A DNA stretch of 6,534 nucleotides. Origin: Spartobacteria bacterium (GTDB lineage Bacteria > Verrucomicrobiota > Verrucomicrobiia > Chthoniobacterales > Chthoniobacteraceae). Both the position numbers and the translations under genes were made by a program. The notes under the pieces were generated by a model that was given only the letters and a program-made list of their open reading frames with translations, was not told where the DNA came from and made no database searches. Shown here piece by piece: positions 1-4,047 of this stretch (positions are counted from its first letter, which is position 1; each line of letters opens with the position of its first letter). The stretch is taken from the NCBI GenBank assembly GCA_025350985.1, contig JANXWU010000494.1:1-6534 (forward strand). Direction: 5' to 3'.

Positions 1-1
1 C

Positions 2-157
2 GCCGACAGCAGCATGCCGGCGCACGAGATGGGGCTCGGCGAGGACCACAATGGCATTGTCGATCTGCCCGATGACGCGCCGGTCGGCGTGCCGTACGCG
101 ACCTGGGCCGGCCTCGACGACCCGGTGATCGACATTTCCGTCACCCCGAACCAATGA
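2..157 (+). pseudogene. PheT-like fragment (phenylalanyl-tRNA synthetase beta chain), cut at both ends
   Basis: The frame is open from the left edge and ends in TGA at 155-157. Its 51 residues contain [15 protein letters not shown], then [20 protein letters not shown] and ISVTPNQ. From memory this matches PheT at about residues 115-165 of roughly 800 (E. coli has SELGISDDHSGIIELP, then DAPIG, then EISVTPNR). The form 'AGLDDPVI' looks most like alphaproteobacterial PheT. In PheT the TPN is followed by R-x-D-C and some 600 more residues; here it reads TPNQ and stops. The usual GM-x-C-S motif before the EMGL segment is also not matched (the residues are DSSMPAH). The TGA overlaps the ATG of the next gene. 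This cannot be a working synthetase subunit as read. It may be a degraded remnant, the tail of a rearranged gene, or foreign sequence joined at an assembly junction. The family match is fairly sure; the cause of the truncation is not. Confidence 0.72.
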
Positions 158-1710
158 AATCAAAACCACTCGCCTTCGCCGCTGTGTGCGCAGCGATTTA
201 CTTTTCCGCCCTCCACGTCCGCGCCGGCGACTTCCCGATGTGGGGCCATGACGTTTCGCGCAACATGGTTTCGCCCGAGACCGGACTGCCCGAATCGTTC
301 GATCCCGGCAAACTCAAAACCGGCACCGAAGACGTGGACATGTCCACGACGAAAAATGTGAAGTGGGTCGCGAAACTCGGCTCGCAGGCTTATGGCAATC
401 CGACGGTCGCAAAAGGGAAAATTTTCCTCGGCACGAACAACGAAACGCCGCGCAGTCCCAAATACAAAGGGGACTACTCGATGCTGATGTGCTTTGACGA
501 ATCGACGGGCACGTTCCAATGGCAGCTCGCGATTCCGAAACTCGGCGCGGGCAAGGTGAGCGATTGGGAATATCTCGGCCTGTGCTCTTCGCCCGCGGTC
601 GATGGTGACCGCGTTTTCATTTGCACCAATCGCAACGAAGTCGTCGCCACGACGCTGGAGGCGGCTGGAAAAGAAAACGCCGGTCCTTTCAAAGACGAGG
701 CGAAATACAGCGCGGGTCCCGGCAAGCCGCCGATCCCCAGCGACTCGACCGACGGCGACATCGTGTGGAAATACGACATGCGCGAGGAACTCGGCGTGTT
801 CCCGCACAACATCACGAGCAGCGCGCCGCTCATCGTGGGCAACAAAGTTTACGCCAACACTTCCAACGGCCAGGATTGGTCGCACCTCAACATCCCCTCG
901 CCCCAGGCGCCGACGCTCGTCGTGCTCGACAAGGCGACGGGAAAATATCTCGGCGAGGAACACAGCGGCGTCAGCACGCGGCTCATGCACGGCAGTTGGT
1001 CGTCGCCGGCGTACGGCGAAGTGAACGGCAAGGGCATGATCTTTCACGGCGGCGGCGACGGGTTCATCTACGCGTTCGATCCCGAGCCGCAGAAGGGCGA
1101 CGACGAAATCAAACCGCTCAAGGAAATCTGGCGCTTCGATCTCAATCCGCCGGAGCACAAAACCGACAAGAACGGCAAAGCCTTTAAATACCCCGACCCG
1201 AACGGCCCGTGCGAAATCATCGCGTCGCCGGTGTTTTGGAAAAATCGCATCTACGGCTGCGTCGGCCAGGATCCCGAGCACGGCGACGGCGTCGGCATTT
1301 TGAATTGCATCGACGCGACGAAGACCGGCGACATCACTAAGACCGGCAAACTCTGGAGCTACGACAAAATCGGCCGGGCCATTTCCACCGTGTCCATTTC
1401 GGCGGACGGCCTCTTGTTCATCGCCGAGTACGCGGGCAAAGTTCACTGCCTCGACGCCGAGACGGGCAAGGTGCATTGGGTGCATGACGCGCAGGCGCAC
1501 ATTTGGGGATCGACGCTGGTGGCCGATGGAAAAGTTTACATCGGCACCGAGGACGGCACGTTTTTCGTCTTCGCCGCGGACAAGGAAAAGAAACTCATCA
1601 GCCAAGCGAATTTCGGAGAGCCGATTTACGGGACGCCCATCGCCGCGAACGGCGTGCTCTACGTCCAGACGCCGACGCATCTTTACGCCATCGCGAAGTC
1701 CGCGAAGTGA
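154..1710 (+). CDS. Exported PQQ-like beta-propeller protein
   Basis: This is a complete 518-residue protein. The N-terminus is a good Sec signal peptide: MKSK, a hydrophobic stretch to about residue 20, then VRA-GD, giving likely cleavage after A24. The mature protein opens with [11 protein letters not shown], typical of PQQ-like propeller proteins. Blade-type repeats follow through the whole chain: an outer strand with W (VKWVAKLG at 69-75, IVWKYDM at 203-209, EIWRFDL at 324-330, LWSYDK at 400-405, VHWVHDA at 440-446), then 'SSP/GNP..' and 'GKVY/IFLGT' strands, then 'CLDAETGKV' turns (CFDESTGT at 113-120, VLDKATGK at 257-264, CLDAETGK at 432-439). This suggests a seven- or eight-bladed fold. 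The usual Shine-Dalgarno is absent before ATG 154, but the signal peptide starts exactly there, so the start is convincing. Relatives include BamB-like proteins and quinoprotein dehydrogenases. I cannot identify PQQ-binding or catalytic residues with certainty, so an enzymatic role is not established; a scaffold or binding role in the periplasm is equally possible. Confidence 0.88.
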   Translation: MKSKPLAFAAVCAAIYFSALHVRAGDFPMWGHDVSRNMVSPETGLPESFDPGKLKTGTEDVDMSTTKNVKWVAKLGSQAYGNPTVAKGKIFLGTNNETPRSPKYKGDYSMLMCFDESTGTFQWQLAIPKLGAGKVSDWEYLGLCSSPAVDGDRVFICTNRNEVVATTLEAAGKENAGPFKDEAKYSAGPGKPPIPSDSTDGDIVWKYDMREELGVFPHNITSSAPLIVGNKVYANTSNGQDWSHLNIPSPQAPTLVVLDKATGKYLGEEHSGVSTRLMHGSWSSPAYGEVNGKGMIFHGGGDGFIYAFDPEPQKGDDEIKPLKEIWRFDLNPPEHKTDKNGKAFKYPDPNGPCEIIASPVFWKNRIYGCVGQDPEHGDGVGILNCIDATKTGDITKTGKLWSYDKIGRAISTVSISADGLLFIAEYAGKVHCLDAETGKVHWVHDAQAHIWGSTLVADGKVYIGTEDGTFFVFAADKEKKLISQANFGEPIYGTPIAANGVLYVQTPTHLYAIAKSAK

Positions 1711-1830
1711 GTGGGACTGTCCGCCAAACACGCGAAAGGACGCTTAATAAAAACGCGCGTCATTCCGACCGGAGCGCAACGAAGTGGAGGGATCTCAGTT
1801 GCTCGGGGAGCGCACGCGCCTCGCGTGCTG

Positions 1831-1861
1831 GCGAAGGCGCCCCCGCCTTCGCGCACTTTTT
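1831..1861 (+). terminator. Possible intrinsic terminator inside the repeat element
   Basis: A perfect 9-bp stem, GCGAAGGCG at 1831-1839 with CGCCTTCGC at 1844-1852, encloses a CCCC loop. A run of five T follows at 1857-1861, four bases after the stem. On the + strand this has the shape of a rho-independent terminator and would end transcripts of the propeller gene about 150 bases past its stop. The gap between stem and T run is longer than ideal, and the hairpin may simply be part of the repeat. Confidence 0.45.
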
Positions 1862-1886
1862 CGCATTGCCGCGCCGTCGGAAGATT

Positions 1887-1907
1887 GTTTCGGCGAGGCG
1901 CCGAAAC
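1887..1907. repeat. Second small hairpin inside the repeat element
   Basis: GTTTCGGC at 1887-1894 pairs perfectly with GCCGAAAC at 1900-1907 around the 5-base loop GAGGC. It mirrors the hairpin at 1831-1852 on the other side of the element's loop. No T run follows it on either strand, so it is not a likely terminator. Confidence 0.65.
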
Positions 1908-1994
1908 CAGCACGCGAGGCGCGTGCGCTCCCCCGAGGCAAACGCCTTTCGTTTTAGCGTCCTTTCGCGTGTTTAGCGGACATCACTTTTCCCG

Positions 1995-3662
1995 ATGAAC
2001 CACAAACCCTCCGGCTTCACGCTCACGCAATGGCTGATCTGCGTCATCGCCAGCATCGGCTTTTTGTTCGACACGTACGAGTTGCTGATGACTCCCCTCG
2101 TCGGCGTGCCAGCGATTGCCGATCTTTTGAAACTGCCGCCCAATCATCCCGAGGTCACCGGATGGATGGGACGAATGCTTTGGATCACCGCGCTGTGCGG
2201 CGGAACTTTCGGGCTGCTCGGCGGATGGCTCATCGACCGTTTCGGGCGCAAGACGATCATGGCCGCGAGCATTTTTACCTACGCGCTCTCGCCGTTTGCG
2301 GCGGCGTTTAGCACGACGCTTGGCGCGTTTGTTTTTTTTCGTTGCACGACATTCATCGGCGTGTGCGTGGAGTTCGTCGCGGCGATCACCTGGCTCGCGG
2401 AAGTTTTTCCCGACAAGCGACGAAAGGAAATCGCGCTCGGCAGCACGCAGGCGTTCGCGTCGCTCGGCGGATTGTGCGTCACGGCGATCAGCGTCTGGAT
2501 CAGCACCCATGCGAACTTGCTGCCGGCACTGCCGATACCTGAAGCTTTCAATCAACACGCCCCGTGGCGGTATCTGCTGATCACCGGTTTGCTGCCGGCA
2601 ATTCCGATTGCGATTCTGCTCTGGTTCGTGCCGGAATCGCAGGTCTGGCGCGAGCGCCGCGCCGCCGGAAATCTCAAGCGCCCCAGTTTCGGCACGCTGT
2701 TTTCACCGGAACTTCGCCGCGTCACGCTCGTCACCGCCGCGCTCTCGGCCTGCGCGTACGCCGCCGCGTTTGGCGCGTTGCAAATCACGACCCGCAGCGT
2801 GGTGCCGGGGTTGCCGGAACTCGCCGACGCGCGCAAGGAATTGAAGCCGCTGCGCGCCGAAGCAGAGGGTTTGAACAAGCAAATCGACGCCGTGATGCCG
2901 GGCTTCCGCAAAGCCAGTGCCGACGTGCCCGGACTCGATGAACTCGCCGGGAAACGCGCCAAGGCACGCATCGCACAACGCGCCGCGAAAAAGGCCGACA
3001 ACAAGGAACAACTCGCCGCGCTCGGAAAGCAATTCACCGGTTACGACGCGGAACTGAGCAAGCTCACCGCGCAAAATCCCGAGGCGAAAAAGGCGGTGAT
3101 CGATCGCGAGAAATTGCTCAAGGCGCTCGGGGACAATCGCGAAAAACAGGAGCCGTTCGTGGCCGCGCTCAACGCCCGCGGCGACAAGGTGCAGCTCGGT
3201 CAGGAACTCGGTGGATTGGTCGGGCGAATCATCCTGGCGGTGCTGTTGCTTACCGCCATTCCGCGCGGGCAGATGCTCCGGCTTTTTCTCGTCCCCGGCA
3301 TCATCGTTTTCGCGCTCACGTACCACCAGCTCTATCACGTCGGCGGATGGGAATTTGCCGCCGGGATTTTTCTGTGCGGGCTGTTCGTGGTCGCGCAATT
3401 CAGCTACTTCGGCGAATACCTGCCGAAAGTTTTCCCCATTCATTTGCGCGGCACCGGCGGCTCGTTCGCGACCAATGTCGGCGGGCGGATGATCGGCACT
3501 TCCGCCGCGTTTCTTTCCACCAACATCATTGCGCCGATGCTCAATCCGCACCCGACCTTCGATCACTACGCGATGGCGGCGGGCATCGTCGGCGTGAGCG
3601 TTTTCATCCTCGCGTTCGCGTTGAGTTTTCTGCTGCCCGAACCAAAGGACGCGGCGGAATAA
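1995..3662 (+). CDS. MFS transporter (acid/sugar:H+ symporter type) with large TM7-TM8 insertion
   Basis: This is a complete 555-residue inner-membrane protein, longer than the usual 400-450 for the family. Twelve helices can be placed: TM1 about 10-32, TM2 55-79, TM3 87-106, TM4 109-136, TM5 149-170, TM6 190-212, TM7 242-264, TM8 405-422, TM9 427-446, TM10 452-471, TM11 489-512, TM12 526-547. The MFS motif A is clear after TM2 (GGWLIDRFGRK, 76-86). TM1 has FDTYEL (25-30), comparable to the D-x-x-D/E of aromatic-acid and sialate-type H+ symporters. PES at 213-215 closes TM6, and the segment PIHLRGTGGSF (481-491) with N494 and GGR (496-498) is typical of the same families. Residues about 266-404 form a charged, Ala/Lys/Glu-rich, probably helical or coiled-coil insertion. 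By helix count it should lie in the periplasm. The substrate is unknown. ATG 1995 has no Shine-Dalgarno; it is chosen because TM1 begins about ten residues later and the repeat element ends just upstream. Confidence 0.88.
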   Translation: MNHKPSGFTLTQWLICVIASIGFLFDTYELLMTPLVGVPAIADLLKLPPNHPEVTGWMGRMLWITALCGGTFGLLGGWLIDRFGRKTIMAASIFTYALSPFAAAFSTTLGAFVFFRCTTFIGVCVEFVAAITWLAEVFPDKRRKEIALGSTQAFASLGGLCVTAISVWISTHANLLPALPIPEAFNQHAPWRYLLITGLLPAIPIAILLWFVPESQVWRERRAAGNLKRPSFGTLFSPELRRVTLVTAALSACAYAAAFGALQITTRSVVPGLPELADARKELKPLRAEAEGLNKQIDAVMPGFRKASADVPGLDELAGKRAKARIAQRAAKKADNKEQLAALGKQFTGYDAELSKLTAQNPEAKKAVIDREKLLKALGDNREKQEPFVAALNARGDKVQLGQELGGLVGRIILAVLLLTAIPRGQMLRLFLVPGIIVFALTYHQLYHVGGWEFAAGIFLCGLFVVAQFSYFGEYLPKVFPIHLRGTGGSFATNVGGRMIGTSAAFLSTNIIAPMLNPHPTFDHYAMAAGIVGVSVFILAFALSFLLPEPKDAAE

Positions 3663-3729
3663 GCCGCGCGATCCCGGTCCCGCGACGTTCGTCGGAAACG
3701 CCCGGCAATTTCTCCCTCTGCCGACGTCT

Positions 3730-3744
3730 GACGCCGAAAGCGTC
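3730..3744. repeat. Short hairpin downstream of the MFS gene
   Basis: GACGC at 3730-3734 pairs with GCGTC at 3740-3744 around a CGAAA loop. It is small and could occur by chance. Its place about 70 bases after the MFS stop codon, just ahead of the AT-rich palindrome, makes a role in ending that transcript possible. Confidence 0.3.
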
Positions 3745-3754
3745 CGCGCGCGCC

Positions 3755-3778
3755 CGAAAATATTTTTAAATATTTTCG
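3755..3778. promoter_or_regulatory. AT-rich 24-nt perfect palindrome, possible operator
   Basis: CGAAAATATTT at 3755-3765 and AAATATTTTCG at 3768-3778 are exact reverse complements separated by TT. It stands out as an AT island in very GC-rich surroundings. Its dyad symmetry, 11-bp half-sites and place about 270 bases before the next start codon fit a binding site for a dimeric regulator. It also contains TATTTT/TAAATA strings usable as -10 elements on either strand. It could instead form part of a terminator for the MFS gene. Function is inferred from symmetry only. Confidence 0.5.
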
Positions 3779-3820
3779 AGCCGGTAAAGTCCTCCATGCG
3801 AGAGACAAGGATTTTTCTTT

Positions 3821-3843
3821 CCACGCGCGTTTTTGGCGCGTGG
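3821..3843. repeat. GC-rich hairpin, possible weak terminator
   Basis: CCACGCGC at 3821-3828 pairs perfectly with GCGCGTGG at 3836-3843 around the loop GTTTTTG. Only three T follow on the + strand. On the - strand the sequence after the stem is AAAGAAAAAT, with no T run. The shape is suggestive but it lacks a proper T tract, so it may be a leader structure. Confidence 0.4.
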
Positions 3844-4047
3844 TTTGACGGATTTTGGATTCCGAACGAATGGGCGCGCGCGCTCGACTGGACAGCGCTT
3901 TGCTCTTCGCCCGCATGGCGCGAACGGGCGGGCGGGTGAGACCGGAGGAGGCTCTGCGGAGCTTTAGGATTAAGCACACACCAACCAACCAAATCATTTT
4001 TCCCAGGGGCTCGCGCCTTCTGCTCCGGCTTTTTTTGCCCACCACCT

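Larger units (their letters stand above)
1805..1933. repeat. Inner perfect inverted repeat (arms 1805-1831 / 1907-1933)
   Basis: Bases 1805-1831 (starting GGGGAGCGCACGCG) are the exact reverse complement of 1907-1933. Three more pairs (1802-1804 with 1935-1937) extend the stem past a single unpaired C at 1934. A 27-bp perfect GC-rich stem with a loop of about 75 bases is far beyond chance. The loop carries two further hairpins, so the single strand can fold as a cloverleaf-like or cruciform structure. The stretch just left of it (1757-1800, containing CATTCCGACCGGAGCGCAAC) looks like the lead-in of dispersed repeats I recall from Verrucomicrobia genomes. That last point is from memory only. 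Confidence 0.88.
1718..1982. repeat. Nested palindromic intergenic element (outer arms 1718-1744 / 1956-1982)
   Basis: The arm at 1718-1744 is the reverse complement of 1956-1982 over 27 positions with one mismatch (1725 against 1975). A second, inner inverted repeat lies inside it. Together they occupy nearly the whole gap between the propeller gene and the MFS gene, whose ATG is only 12 bases past the right arm. The spacing from outer to inner arm is unequal: about 60 bases on the left and about 22 on the right. This is what one would expect if one element had inserted into the loop of another. There is no transposase gene inside and no clear target-site duplication. It resembles a non-autonomous REP/MITE-type dispersed repeat. 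Short reading frames through it are translations of the repeat and not genes. Confidence 0.85.
3663..4047. other. Non-coding gap between the MFS gene and the large secreted protein
   Basis: This is 385 bases with no convincing gene. Reading frames crossing it on both strands have arginine-rich, low-complexity translations typical of GC-rich non-coding DNA, and none has a plausible start region. It holds a small hairpin (3730-3744), an AT-rich palindrome (3755-3778), a GC-rich hairpin (3821-3843), and a GC-dense stretch at about 3871-3960. It ends in a C/A-rich leader (CACACACCAACCAACC at 3975-3990) before ATG 4048. It probably carries the end of the MFS transcript and the promoter and long 5' leader of the downstream gene. 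I cannot pick a convincing -35/-10 pair. Confidence 0.6.

Noticed and set aside
160..1731. A long open frame on the - strand opposite the propeller gene (about 523 residues)
   Set aside because: It mirrors the + strand gene almost end to end. Its translation is Arg/Val/His-rich with no recognisable domain, as expected for antisense frames in GC-rich coding DNA.
1718..1982. CRISPR array or insertion sequence
   Set aside because: The arms are inverted, not regularly spaced direct repeats, and there is no transposase frame or visible target-site duplication.
1683..1998. Small frames through the 1711-1994 gap that could look like short hypothetical proteins
   Set aside because: They translate the palindromic repeat in several frames on both strands and have no start context. 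Repeats of this kind are often mis-annotated as genes.
3845..3873. TTGACG at 3845-3850 as a -35 box
   Set aside because: At 17 bases downstream there is only GAATGG, which is a poor -10 box. The pair is not convincing.
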